Origin: Anastatus disparis
Lineage: Eukaryota; Arthropoda; Insecta; Hymenoptera; Eupelmidae
Assembly: GCA_017163975.1 (NCBI GenBank)
Contig: JAFFSR010000087.1
Location: 310,001-374,000, forward strand
Reading direction: 5' to 3'
DNA length: 64,000 nt
Every line of letters starts with the position of its first letter. The stretch's first letter is position 1. The notes beneath the pieces were generated by a model. It was not told where the DNA came from and searched no databases. It saw only the letters and a program-made list of their open reading frames with translations. Of the stretch, positions 12,401 through 23,129 are shown piece after piece. Position numbers and translations under genes: made by a program.

Positions 12401-13059
12401 ACTTTTATTCATTACTTTTTTTGTTAAAATGCATAGGTTGCTTCAGAGAATTGAAAAAGCTGTTTTGGCCAATTTTGCAGCCTCCTGGAGCATTTTCAAC
12501 CGTTTTTTTTTGTTACATTCTATATAGGGTATGTTTTTTTTATCGCCCTTCACAACTTTATATAGGTTTCATTAAGCCCCTAATTAATGTCTAAAATAGC
12601 CTTTTTTTCTCCATTGATTGGATTATTAACACTCCTTTAACAATTTACATAAAGAATTTTCAATTTATTTCAGAGATCTTTTCCAAATTAATTTTGTGAA
12701 CGTGAACAATTAAATTCTAATTATTTTTAATTCTGTATCTTAACATCTTTTAAATTATGTAAAATAAAATTTAAAAAAATTTTTATAATTTTTTTAATAT
12801 TATATTTTTGGAAAAGTTGCGCAATTAGTTGCACAAAAAGTTGCTTCACTTTTGGCTCGATAAAGCGACACGAAAAGTGATATAAAAAGTGACGCAAAAT
12901 ATTGCATCATAAGTTCCGCAATCATTTTCAGGAGGGTACGTGCATACACACATACACATTCATATATATCTATACTATAAAGTTGTAAGGAAAATTTTTA
13001 CGACCAAGCACCTCCTTTTCTCTTCTTTTTCTCATCTCTTTACCGTATTTTGATCCTTA
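12401..13059. other. AT-rich spacer with short GTTGC-type repeats
   Basis: The part at 12815-12910 repeats GTTGCGCAATTAGTTGCAC and AAAAGTGACG phrases. No gene or clear element boundary was seen. Confidence 0.4.
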
Positions 13060-14060
13060 TTTTTTTCCCGTTTTTTTACGTTATTTTACGTTATTTTTGT
13101 CTCTTCCTTTTCTTTTCATTTTCTCCTCCTCACCTTTCCATTTCCTTCTCTCTCACTCCTCCTTAAAAAATCCTCAACTTTTTTCTGATATTTCTACGTT
13201 ATTTTATGTAATTTTAACTCCTCCTCAGGTAATCCATCAGAAATCCTCAAATTTTTCCCTGTTTTTCTAACATTATTTTACGTTATTTTACGTTGTTTTA
13301 GCTCTTCCTTACCTCATCCTGCTTATTTCTCAAATCATATGTAGAGACGATTAGTTAAGTAACATATTCACTTATATCAGGACATTTAATTAAATCGTGA
13401 CTAACATTTCATTAAATTAAAAAAACTATTACTTTTTCATTTACTAATAAACTTTTATAGATAAATGCTATTGTCTAAGCTACTGAAGCTAAAGGATAAT
13501 CATATAGAATTTAATTAGAATAATAATTCAATTTAAATTGAAACATTCAATAATTTTTTTAATAAAAAACAATTAAAGAACTATTTACGTTTTATCTATA
13601 TATATGAAAAAAAAGGGAAAAGAAGATAAGACAAATTTCTTTGGTATGAAAAAGAGTATGCATTACGAAAAACTATTAATTAGAACATAGCTATTATTTT
13701 TTGAAACAAATGCTACCTTGTCAATTATGATAAGAATTCAATTTAAATTCAAATATAGGATAATTTTATTAATAATAAACAATTAGTTAATGACGTATTA
13801 ACTTAAATCATAACTCTTAATTAGGTCTAGACTAATATTTTCATTAAAATGAAAAGAAATAATATCAGTTCATGTATTTAAAAAAAAATATCAGTTCATT
13901 TATTAATTAACTTTTGTAGATAAATGCTATTGCTTAAGCTACTGAAACTAAAGGGTAATCACATAGATTTCAATTAGAATAAAAATTCAATTTATATTCA
14001 AAGGTTGAATAATTTTTTTAATAAACAATTAGGTAATGCATAAATGACTTGCATATTTTA
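13060..14060. repeat. Two families of degenerate tandem repeats
   Basis: 13060-13330 repeats a pyrimidine-rich unit containing TTTTTACGTTATTTTACG about three times. 13350-14060 holds two long copies and one shorter copy of a unit of about 450 bp. The long copies contain TAGATAAATGCTATTG and TAATTTTTTTAATAA (13450-13580 and 13915-14035), and the partial copy is at 13640-13790. No coding potential. Confidence 0.6.
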
Positions 14061-14827
14061 ATTTATAATATTCATCCCTTGCAATGTAATATATTTTTCA
14101 TCCTATCTCTATTTTATCCTTAATAAAAAAAATACATGAATTTTTAATAAAAAAATTAATGTAATCATATATTTATTTATTTGTAATAATAGTGTATTTA
14201 TATATTTATTTGAATATATCTTATAGTTACTAATCTATGTTATTAGGGATCATTTATATGTCACACCGTGCACCAATATGCAATGATGTGACGGCAAGGA
14301 ATTATCTTTATTGTTATTAAAATCAATCTTTTAATAATATATTATTGTATTTGTTTACACATAAATGTTTTAAATGTTTATAAAGTTATTTATTAATAGA
14401 AGTATTAAGATTTCTATTTCAATTGAAATTTAATTAGAGTAAAATTATTAATATTAAATATGTTAGATTACTGGATTAACTAATAAAAAAAACTTGATTT
14501 TAATATTTTACGAGCCTAATTTACCTCGTCCCTAACGTCGCTCGGTTAAATTTTCATATATTATATGAATATGTATAAATTAGCCAATTTGAAAGTCAAA
14601 AAAATTGCCTGAATTTACAAATTTTTATATTGCACTTCTGTTTAAAATTTAGTTTTTATATACTTGAAAAAAAAGAATTAATTGAAGTTCCAATATGCAT
14701 AAAAATTGTTTAAATACAAATCATATCATCATGATAAATTAAAAATTTTACTTTATTATTATTTGTTTTACTGAATTATATTTAAATTAATGAAAAAATA
14801 TGATAGGAATTCATTCTTTTTAATCAT
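14061..14827. other. AT-rich spacer, no gene seen
   Basis: No ORF, RNA gene or repeat structure could be recognised here beyond homopolymer runs. Confidence 0.4.
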
Positions 14828-15235
14828 GTGTTTCAGACAGAGAGACGGAGATCTAGAAACGGAGACGAAGAGACAAAGACACAGAGATGGAGAGAAGAAG
14901 ACAGAGAGACGGTAAGAAAGAGACATAGACGGAAAGACGAAAACGGAGAGACGAAGGCAAAGAAACATAGACAGAAGGACGAAGAGACGAAGAGACATAG
15001 ACAGAGGGACGAAGAGACGGAAACGGAGAGACAAAGAGACAAAGACGATGAAACGGAGTCGTAGAAACAGAGGCGAAGAGACATAGACGCAGGGACGGAG
15101 ATAGACAGACAGAAAGATGGAGACGAAAAGACGGAGATAGAGGAACGGAGACGAAGACAAAGAAATAGAGACAGAGTGACGGAGATGGAGAGACGAGAAG
15201 ACAGAGACGAAAAGCAGGAGATGGAGAGACAAATG
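14828..15235. repeat. GAGACG / GAGACA purine-strand minisatellite
   Basis: About 400 bp in which the plus strand is almost all purine plus C, built from GAGACGAAGAGACAGAGACGG-like units of 6, 9, 12 and 15 bp. Because the period is a multiple of three, long ORFs appear on both strands (Arg/Glu/Lys/Asp on plus, Ser/Leu/Arg/Val on minus). These are composition artefacts, not proteins. Confidence 0.9.
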
Positions 15236-15382
15236 TTGTTTATATGTGTATGTGCATTTTTATGTGGGTATGTGTTTATGCACATGAGTGTATGTGTATG
15301 TGGGTATATGTTTATGTGTATGAGTGTACGTATTTATGCGTACTTGTGTATGTGACATGTATATGTAAAAATGTACATGGGA

Positions 15383-15447
<65 letters not shown>

Positions 15448-15515
15448 CGCGTGTGTGTGTGCATGTGAATGTGCGTATATGTATGTATATGTGTAGGTGC
15501 CTGTATCCGTTTCTC
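15236..15515. repeat. TG-rich and (TA)n(TG)n compound microsatellite
   Basis: TATGTGTATG-type repeats lead into about 20 TA units and then a (GT)n run with GTGCGC interruptions, ending in GTATATGTATGTATATG. Such alternating purine-pyrimidine tracts can adopt Z-DNA or cruciform structures. ORFs here are artefacts. Confidence 0.9.
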
Positions 15516-15640
15516 CGATTCTGTCCTTCCGTCTCTGTCTCCGTCTCTCCGTCTCCCCATCACCGTCCCTCCGCCTTTCCGTCTTCGTCTCTTCGTCTGT
15601 CTGCCTCCGTCTCCGTTTCTCCGATCCCATCTCTCCGCAA
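15516..15640. repeat. Inverted partner of the GAGACG minisatellite
   Basis: The plus strand is pyrimidine-rich, made of CCGTCTCTCCGTCTCCGTC units. It is the reverse complement of the array at 14828-15235, so the two tracts can pair across the microsatellite between them. Confidence 0.85.
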
Positions 15641-15707
15641 TCAATATTATATAAAAGTAAAGAATTAAAACTTTTTTCTTTTGAGAATGTCTTTTGCATA
15701 ATTATCA

Positions 15708-15716
15708 CACACACAC

Positions 15717-15760
<44 letters not shown>
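15708..15760. repeat. (CA)n(TA)n microsatellite
   Basis: A short (CA)n run is followed by about 20 TA units that run straight into the putative LTR. A similar (TA)n resumes at 16679, suggesting that one microsatellite was split by an insertion. Confidence 0.9.
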
Positions 15761-15761
<1 letters not shown>

Positions 15762-16677
15762 GACGTCACAACTTGTTATTTAGACGAATAGCAAGTGTGT
15801 AACGCACTTTTAAATCGCACACGAATTTCTTATTCGTATACGAGCAAGGTTTTTTGTTTGATAAGTAAGTAAGCTAAGCTAAACCGTGCACCACAGAGAC
15901 GCCATGCTCTGTAAGCTCGGGTTCGTATGCCTAGCTTACTCATAGTATATTATTTTTGATGATTCTTCCTGAAAAGAAAAGGATAAAGGAGGAAGGAAAT
16001 AAAGCATAAGGATTCTTGGGCCTCATGTATCACCTGTTACGCGAATATATTCAATAAACTTCGCGATTATACTTTATTCTTGCAACGGCGTGAAAACTCC
16101 AAGCTATGCTTTGCTAGTCTCACGCTTCTGCAAGAGTTTAACTTTTAGGCTTTAGCCTCTTTACGAGAATTTAGTTAGACAAGTGTGGTAAATTAAATAA
16201 ATACACACCACACTTAGTTACACTTTTTAATCACTCGCGATAATTAATCCATCACGGTTTAATTATTTGTAAAATGTTATTCGCTCACTCACAGTTAGGA
16301 AGCTGCTCTTTCGGCAAACTTCTTCACCATCATTTGTGAGCGAATAACACAAAGAAAAGGCACTGACTCGGTAATTACATTTTATTTGGACCTTTATTTC
16401 TGACGAGATGACACACGAGTGCGGAGCACAAGCTCTTCGTTAAGCAAGATGCTTCGCATTTTCGGCGCTTGCCGCTATATTCCTACTCTGCCGCATCAGA
16501 GTAGGGATATTATACATTAGAAAGTATACGCGTTACACTTGATAGTCGCTTGGCTGTCAGAATTAGGGGCGTAGCTCCGCGCTTGTGAACGCGCGTTCAG
16601 GTCTTTTCTATATCCCCTCTCATTGCGCTGATCAACGCGATGCTTCTCTCTACGCGAGAATCATGTATAAGAGGTCT

Positions 16678-16678
<1 letters not shown>
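15761..16678. mobile_element. Probable solo LTR of a retrotransposon
   Basis: A 918-bp block of distinctly higher GC begins TGTGACGTCACAACTTG and ends GAGGTCTCA, giving the TG...CA ends of LTRs. It interrupts a (TA)n microsatellite, so a short ATAT-type target duplication would be invisible. The 5' end carries TGACGTCA, a perfect CRE/ATF palindrome. Internally AATAAA occurs at about 15999 and 16054, and two strong hairpins are visible (TTCGCTCAC at 16278 with GTGAGCGAA near 16336; ATTCCTACTCTG with CAGAGTAGGGAT near 16480-16511). No coding sequence or second LTR was found. Orientation is inferred as plus from the AATAAA. Confidence 0.45.
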
Positions 16679-16724
<46 letters not shown>

Positions 16725-16725
16725 A
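16679..16725. repeat. (TA)n microsatellite
   Basis: About 20 TA units directly after the putative LTR, probably the other half of the tract at 15720-15760. Confidence 0.9.
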
Positions 16726-16991
16726 TCGTAAATAAATTATGAAATTTAATTTATTTTAATCGAAAAATTTATTTTAATGAAAAAACAGCTATGAATAGAA
16801 GACGAAAATAATCACTAATTTCGAATATCATGGTAACTATCATAAGATATAGGAAGATTTTTTTAAATGCATTGAATTTAAAGTGAAAGAAAATTAGATT
16901 TTAATCTCTTAACAAATTTTTTTTTAAATCATATTCTGTACTGTAAAATAAGTCTTTTAATATATCATTAATATCTCTCAAATTCTCTTCA

Positions 16992-17406
16992 TTAACGGCA
17001 TGTCGGAGTTCCCCCTTCCCCCCTCTAATAATATTTTAATTCGAAGCTTATGAATAAATGGAGCGTAAAATTAAATTTTTTTGCTACAATAAAAAAAATT
17101 TTTAATATTAATCTCGAGTGTGGACAAGTCAAGAAAATCACCAAAACATTATACATAAAAAGTTATAAGCAAAATTTCGATGTATACTATTTTGAGGTTA
17201 GGTTTATCGGACTTGATATCTAATTTTCATTCAAAGTTCACAAAAAAATAACAAGCTTAATTAAATTTTTATTCTTACAAAAATTATTGTATCAGCATAG
17301 CTTTAGTGCAGACAAGTCATTACATTAACTTAAATAATGAATTTAAAAAGATATCAATAAAATAAAAAAGCAAAAATCGATTTCAACAACTCCGACATCC
17401 CGTTAA
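16992..17406. mobile_element. TTAA-flanked MITE, family of the 239-649 element
   Basis: TTAA occurs at 16992 and 17403. The ends are inverted: TTAACGGCATGTCGGAG at the left and CTCCGACATCCCGTTAA at the right. The interior (for example TTTTGAGGTTAGGTTTATCG) matches the 239-649 insert in the opposite orientation, showing that they are two copies of one family. The right TTAA is shared with the next MITE. No ORF. Confidence 0.8.
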
Positions 17407-17802
17407 GGGGAGACACAAGTGAAACTGTGTTTCTCAACAAAAAAATGACGTTTTTTATTTTTAATTTTCAACCCATAGCACCTACAACGTAATCCATGCG
17501 TAATGTTGTTCAAAATCATCTGAAAAATCTATAAAAAAATGTTCAGCTTGAAATATTAAAAACTGTGAGACTAGTTCCATTTTAGCTGCTGCCTCATTTA
17601 CCAGTAAACTAAGCAGCAGTTAAAATATAACTAGTCTCACAATTTTTAATATTTCAGGCTGAAAATTTTTTTATAGATTTTTCAGATGATTTTGAACAAC
17701 ATTACGCATGGATTATGTTGTACGTGTTATAGGTAAAACATGAAAAATAATAAACGTCATTTTTTTGTTGAAAAACGCAGTTTTACTTGTGTCTTCCTTT
17801 AA
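17403..17802. mobile_element. TTAA-flanked palindromic MITE
   Basis: TTAA at 17403 and 17799 bound inverted ends (TTAAGGGGAGACACAAGTG; right end CACTTGTGTC-like, ACTTGTGTCTTCCTTTAA). The arms continue inward through ATGACGTTTTTTATTTTTA and CAGATGATTTTGAACAACAT. It abuts the previous MITE, sharing a single TTAA. No ORF. Confidence 0.85.
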
Positions 17803-17949
17803 TACTAGCTTCCGTTAATTTAAAGTACAAATGGTTGTTTAAACTTTTTGCTTATAGAAATTAACATCCATACATATTATGAGAATTAACTAATGGCTAT
17901 ACGTATGAAAATAAATAATAAACAAAGTTTAATGTATTCAAACTAATTT

Positions 17950-18297
17950 TTAATATATCTGTCTTTGTCTAATAGTGTTTTTCATCATTTATGTAAACAC
18001 CATTGGCTGTACCACGAAAAAAATGGCAGCCGCTAGATACTATTATAATAGATAAATTTTGTAATAAGTACAAAATACTTTATTCACGTAGTTTCTGAAT
18101 AATATGAGATTTACTAAAGAAGATAGTTGATATTATAGATTTTCAGTAGGTCTCAAATCATTCAAAAACTACGTGTTAAAATTATTTTGTTCTCATCATG
18201 AAATTTATCTATTATACTAGTATCTAGCGGGGGGCGTTTGTATAAATGATGAAAAACACTATTAGACAAAGACAGATACAGTTCTGCCTGCTCTTAA
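17950..18297. mobile_element. TTAA-flanked MITE with a shortened left end
   Basis: CTGTCTTTGTCTAATAGTG near the left is the inverse of CACTATTAGACAAAGACAG near 18256, and the arms continue through ATCATTTATGTAAACACC. The right end reads, on the minus strand, TTAAGAGCAGGCAGAACTG. The left end lacks about ten bases of that terminus but retains TTAA. No ORF. Confidence 0.75.
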
Positions 18298-19000
18298 TAT
18301 TTATGTATACTATAAGAATCAAATGTATGACAATATATAATGTATAAATTTCATCTTATTAAAATACTATTCTAGTATAAATATTTAGACATAATAAAAA
18401 TTGACTAATTGCTGTACGTATAAAGATGAATAATATATTAAGTTTATTTTGTTCGTATCCATGTTTTAATTAATCAACTATTGGTACTCGTACAACAATA
18501 AACCATGTACAAAGTTTATCTTATTCGAACACTATTTTAATATAAACATTTAAACTTATAATGAAAATTGTCTAATAGTTGTACGTAGAAAAATAAATAA
18601 TATATAAAGTTTATTATTTTAATGAATTGTTATTTATTTATTTTAAGTTTATTATTTATTATTTTCAAATTCTTTAATATAAATGAATATTAATATATAT
18701 TATATTATTAATAGCTATATATATATATATACAGTTGTTCTTAGTTATATACGCAACTTGGGCGTATTAAAAATGAATGTCAAAAACAACTAATTGCAAG
18801 AGGTAGAATAGTTATACTTCTTCTTATGTTTTGAGCTTTTGATACTTTTTATCCTTTTTGTATCACTAATTCTCTATATTTATTGATTTGATACCTTGGT
18901 AATATAATGTAATGAAAATAAATATATATTATATTTAAAATATAATAACCAATTCTAATGCGTGGCTCATTTGTCCATAATTTGCATATCATCTGTGATT

Positions 19001-19050
<50 letters not shown>

Positions 19051-19227
19051 ATACATTATATATATAAGATAGTATATATTTTATACAGATTTTTGTGTAC
19101 ACGTTTATGTATTATGTATGTATGTATAGACATACATATTAGAAAGATAGAAAGAGAGAGAAAGAGAAAAAGAGAGAGAGGCTTATACATGCGCATTTTT
19201 TTAATTAATTTTATAATAATAATATAG
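18298..19227. other. AT-rich spacer with (TA)n and GAGA microsatellites
   Basis: Two diverged copies of a TATAAAGTTTAT-containing repeat lie at about 18360-18620. (TA)n tracts occur at 18714-18732 and 18998-19075, and GAGA/AAAG runs at 19141-19178. No gene is recognised; the 18958-19227 ORF is driven by the microsatellites. Confidence 0.5.
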
Positions 19228-19236
19228 GGTAAAAAG

Positions 19237-19270
<34 letters not shown>

Positions 19271-19460
19271 GTGTTTATTTTATGTACAATATGTTGTACA
19301 ATTTTACAATATAGTAAATAAATATAAGGTTTCAATATAAACAGAAAAAAGTAAAAATTTTAACAATATAGTAAAATAAAAATAGAATATGTTTAAAAAT
19401 AGATTATATAAGAAATCACAAAATAATTACAATTACAGTTAACAATATTAATATTAATAG
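19228..19460 (-). other. LINE 3' UTR with GATA-repeat tail
   Basis: Directly downstream of the LINE ORF2 on the minus strand is an AT-rich 3' region containing AATAAA motifs. It ends in a run of CTAT/GATA repeats at 19245-19270 and CTTT/GAAA repeats. CR1/L2-type LINEs commonly end in short tandem repeats rather than poly(A), so this is taken as the 3' end of the element. Confidence 0.6.
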
Positions 19461-22409
19461 TTATCGAAGTGACAGCGGTCCATTCTCCAAGGAAAGGTAG
19501 TGTGAAAATGCTAATGATTTAAATGAGTAAAGCGATTGAGAGTTACGGATAGAAACGGGAAGCTCATTCCACAGAAACGATGATGTAACCAAGAAGGATC
19601 CGTTATAATATTCCGTAGAAGCAGGAGGAACAGTTAATGGTCTTACAGCACCCCTCAACGTTCTCACCGACTGGTTCCACATGTAACCAGAGTAGAGATA
19701 TGTAGGCTCATTAGATGAGAACATTTTATATAGGAAAGCAGATGTAAAGTATTTCCTTCTAGCAGAGGTAGATAACCAGCACAGTGCAGAACGATAAGCC
19801 GAAACATGCTCTCGCCTGCCAATACCATACACATATCGAACACCCGAGTTGACGACTCTCTGCAACTTTAGGTCCAGTTCCGCCGACAGATCACAATATA
19901 CAAGACAACAGTAGTCTATGAGTGGAAAAAGCAAAGTCTGAACAAGATGCCTGCGTAAAGCAAAATTAGTGCTTTTCCTAAAGTAATTTAATCTGTAAAG
20001 CAGCGTAAAAGATTTGTTACAAACTTTGGTGATGTGCTCCTTCCAATTCAGTTTATTGTCCAACCAAACCCCCAGATCGCGAACATTAGATTCAAACTTA
20101 ATTGTGGTGCCATTTATTGACACGCCAGTAGTGGGTAAGAAAGACAGCATGTTAATATAATAATAAGAGCCAATAATTATAGCCTTTGTCTTACCAACAT
20201 TCAGCTCAAGATGATTTCTGGAAGCCCAATCAGAGATAATCTTTGCATGAGCGCTCATAATGGACGTAAAAACATCCAACTTATTCAGAGGAAAATGAAT
20301 ATACACCTGCAAGTCATCAGCATATATCAAGTGTTGTACACTAGAATTAAAATCAACAGCAACATCATTTATATAAATTGAGAATAATAATGGTCCCAAA
20401 ACAGACCCCTGTGGAACTCCCGTGTTAAGAGGAACATAATCAGATGCGACACCATTCTCATCAATGACAGCCTGCTGTCGACATGACAGATAAGAGGCAA
20501 ACCACCTGATAACTGAACTGGAAATATCAAGCGAAGACATCTTCCCAAGTAAAATAGCATGACTTACAGTGTCAAACGCCTTACTGAAATCAAACAGCAA
20601 GAGCATGGTGACATACCGTCTATCCATATTTAGCCTGATATCATCCGTCAACTTCAACAATGCCGTCTGAGTACTATGCCCAGTTCTAAAACCAGTCTGC
20701 CGAGGATCCAACAGCCGTCTAGTAGCCAAGTACTCATACAATTGCTGATGAACAAGACGCTCAAGAACCTTGGACAAAAAGGACAACAGAGAAATAGGGC
20801 GAATGTCACCCATGGATTGTGGAGAAGAGACTTTATTTATAGTCTTTATTAGAGATAGCTTCCAACATGATGGAAAGAATTCATCTTTTAGCGAATCATT
20901 GAAGATGCGACACAAGAGTGGCCCAATTACAGGGAAAGCCGAAAGTATAAAAGACTGAGGAATAGCATCTGGACCCCTAGCTTGCGTAGAAAAACTACAC
21001 ACCGATGCCCGAACCTGACCCAACGATACTTCAGAAAACCGAAACATCAATTTAAATGGTTCATCATCAGCCAAAGTACCCAGATAATCAGGAATCGACG
21101 TAACTGATTGATCAGTTGCAACACCAGCAAAATAATGATTTAGCTCATCCACAGAAAAGGAGTGACGAGACTCATTACTACTAGAGCAAATACCAAGATT
21201 TCTAAGCTCCTTCCAAATTTGCCTAGAATCAGTGAGACCAGAAAGTCGGTCATAGTAATAAAGAAGCTTAGAGGACTCGATACACTCATGAGCACGATCA
21301 CGTGCAGCTCTATATTGCAGCAAATCGAAGTGAAATCGTGTGCGTTTATAGCGCCTATAAAGACGATCCCTCTCACGAACCAAGCCATGATGCTCTGCAG
21401 TAATCCAAGGTCGACGATTTACACCTTGTCGAACTCTTTTGACAGGCACAAAGAGGGAAACTGCTTCATTTAGATGTCCGTAGAGACAATCAAGGCGAAC
21501 AGGAAGAGAGGAATCACCGCTACATACAGAACAATTCAGTGAACAAAAATAATCCAGCAATTTGGCATCATCAACAGCCTTATAGTCTCGATAAGAGAAA
21601 TCATTAAGTATAGGCTTTGAGAGAGAAGACTTAACAGTGGCTGCAATTAAATCATGTCCATCTATAAATGGGACGTCAGTCTTCCAATAGTCAATTAGAG
21701 AATCATTTTCATCTACAAGACATAGATCGAGGCAAGTATCTGATGATGAAGTATGATGTGTTGCACCATGAGGCACAGAGAATAGTGAATTTTCCCTAAT
21801 TAAACCCTTCAGAAACATAGAGTCATCAGAATCAACAGATATGTTGGTATTGAAATCGCCCATGATGATTTTAGTACTATAGCTATGCATGAATGATGTC
21901 AAATCAGGAACGAAATCAGTGCCAGCTAAAAACGGTGCATGAGGTGGCCTGTAGACCACTCCGACAAAAATAGGAGAGACTAAATCAGGAGATTTAACCT
22001 CACAAAAGAGGTATTCAGGTAAACCCGGCTTGCCACACCAGCTACCATTAGAAGAACACAACCGTGTAAAGTTTAAGGAGGAATGTATGTACAGAGCAAC
22101 ACCACCACCTCTAGTGTTTCGATCCCGCCGCAAGAGCACATAATTATCCAAAGCGATAAGAGAGTCACAAACAATCTGACCCAGTTTTGTCTCTGTTACA
22201 GCTATCACATGAAAATAGGGCCGAGAAGCCAAGAAGAGTCTTATCATTTCAATATGAGCACGTATGGAGTTGGCATTAAAGTGGCAGACCCGAAAACCGT
22301 CCTCTGTGGTGAAATGATTTGTAATGGAAGATGAAATAATATTATTAGGAGATGTCAGAGAATTAGCTGGGAAAGGAGTAGAGAATGGACTTACCACACC
22401 ATCACACAT
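19461..22409 (-). CDS. LINE ORF2: endonuclease-reverse transcriptase (non-LTR retrotransposon)
   Basis: An intact 982-codon ORF. Residues about 40-250 form an apurinic-like (EEP) endonuclease: an HFNANSIR start, the VTETKLG glutamate, RGGGVALYIHSS, GVVYRPPHA, the GDFNTN catalytic Asp/Asn, SDTCLDLCLV, and a GHD near 250 where SDH is usual. Residues about 490-800 are the reverse transcriptase: LLLFDFSKAFDTVSH (motif A), TGVPQGSVLGPLLF (motif B), YADDLQVYI (motif C) and a downstream GKTKAIIIG. A C-terminal domain follows. The enzyme would nick the target and copy its own RNA in the nucleus (target-primed reverse transcription). The order and motifs fit the CR1/L2/Daphne/Jockey group; the exact clade is uncertain. 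Its ATG overlaps the ORF1 stop as TGATG, suggesting reinitiation. No stop or frameshift is seen, so the copy is young or the protein is still functional. Confidence 0.95.
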   Translation of the reverse strand: MCDGVVSPFSTPFPANSLTSPNNIISSSITNHFTTEDGFRVCHFNANSIRAHIEMIRLFLASRPYFHVIAVTETKLGQIVCDSLIALDNYVLLRRDRNTRGGGVALYIHSSLNFTRLCSSNGSWCGKPGLPEYLFCEVKSPDLVSPIFVGVVYRPPHAPFLAGTDFVPDLTSFMHSYSTKIIMGDFNTNISVDSDDSMFLKGLIRENSLFSVPHGATHHTSSSDTCLDLCLVDENDSLIDYWKTDVPFIDGHDLIAATVKSSLSKPILNDFSYRDYKAVDDAKLLDYFCSLNCSVCSGDSSLPVRLDCLYGHLNEAVSLFVPVKRVRQGVNRRPWITAEHHGLVRERDRLYRRYKRTRFHFDLLQYRAARDRAHECIESSKLLYYYDRLSGLTDSRQIWKELRNLGICSSSNESRHSFSVDELNHYFAGVATDQSVTSIPDYLGTLADDEPFKLMFRFSEVSLGQVRASVCSFSTQARGPDAIPQSFILSAFPVIGPLLCRIFNDSLKDEFFPSCWKLSLIKTINKVSSPQSMGDIRPISLLSFLSKVLERLVHQQLYEYLATRRLLDPRQTGFRTGHSTQTALLKLTDDIRLNMDRRYVTMLLLFDFSKAFDTVSHAILLGKMSSLDISSSVIRWFASYLSCRQQAVIDENGVASDYVPLNTGVPQGSVLGPLLFSIYINDVAVDFNSSVQHLIYADDLQVYIHFPLNKLDVFTSIMSAHAKIISDWASRNHLELNVGKTKAIIIGSYYYINMLSFLPTTGVSINGTTIKFESNVRDLGVWLDNKLNWKEHITKVCNKSFTLLYRLNYFRKSTNFALRRHLVQTLLFPLIDYCCLVYCDLSAELDLKLQRVVNSGVRYVYGIGRREHVSAYRSALCWLSTSARRKYFTSAFLYKMFSSNEPTYLYSGYMWNQSVRTLRGAVRPLTVPPASTEYYNGSFLVTSSFLWNELPVSIRNSQSLYSFKSLAFSHYLSLENGPLSLR

Positions 22410-23033
22410 CAGCTTGTCGCTCCGTCGTCGGATGTCATCAGTGATATCCTTGCTAAAAAAGCCTCAAGGTCGGCATCAGTGGCAATGCGAATAGGCACGT
22501 CATCCCTCTTCTTTCTTGCATATATCATGCCACTCCTCACAAACGTAAGGAAGTTGTATTTTTTATCCTTGGCCTTAGCTAAGACCCGCAGCTTCAACTG
22601 ATGCAAGGAAGCAGGCAAATACTCATTAATATTTATAACAGCAGATGTCAGGGACTCAACAACCTTGACATCAGGAGACAGACAATCGCTTATCCTAGCA
22701 GAATGAAGTTTTCCCAATTTTATTTTAGCATCAATCACAGCACGAGCCAATGAGGTGCTCCTCATGGTAACAAGCAAAGGCACAGTAGATGGACGATCCC
22801 GCTTCCGCGCAGACTCCGACCCCGCATCAGCAGGAACACTCTGATCAGTGGTTACAGCCATCGAAGCACGCTTAAGTGGTCGAACCGATGCAATGTCATC
22901 CTTAGAAAAGGAAGAATCAAGCATGGACAGCACAGCAAAGACAGCAGTTTTGAGATCTTTTACCTCATCCGGCACCAATCCACCAATAACCAAATCAGAA
23001 GATCTACGAGAGAGAGAAAGACGTTTCTCACGC
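22409..23033 (-). CDS. LINE ORF1 protein, 5' truncated
   Basis: Open for about 208 codons down to a TGA that shares its A with the ORF2 ATG. The C-terminal 100 residues (ININEYLPASLHQLKLRVLA, then NFLTFVRSGMIYARKKRDD) resemble the RNA-binding C-terminal domain of CR1/L2-type ORF1 proteins that is shared with baculovirus FP25K-like proteins. This is family knowledge applied by eye. The frame is closed upstream by TAG at 23034-23036 without an in-frame ATG near the start; the first ATG is near 22924. The N-terminal part is therefore missing or the element is 5' truncated here, the usual fate of LINE insertions. ORF1p normally coats the LINE RNA. The region near 23000 is serine/arginine rich. 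Confidence 0.7.
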
Positions 23034-23129
23034 TAAAATTTTAAGTTTTACAAAATCAGCACCACGTACGTCTTGGAGAGAGAGATTTCTTACGTTGTAT
23101 AAAATTTTTTAATTTCAAATATTGTGTAT

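Noticed and set aside
14768..15720. Overlapping ORFs of 60-154 codons on both strands
   Set aside because: They arise from GAGACG, (TG)n and (TA)n repeats, whose periods keep several frames open at once.
20369..23036. Plus- and minus-strand ORFs of 60-103 codons within the LINE
   Set aside because: They lie in other frames of the intact LINE ORF1 and ORF2 and are shadows.
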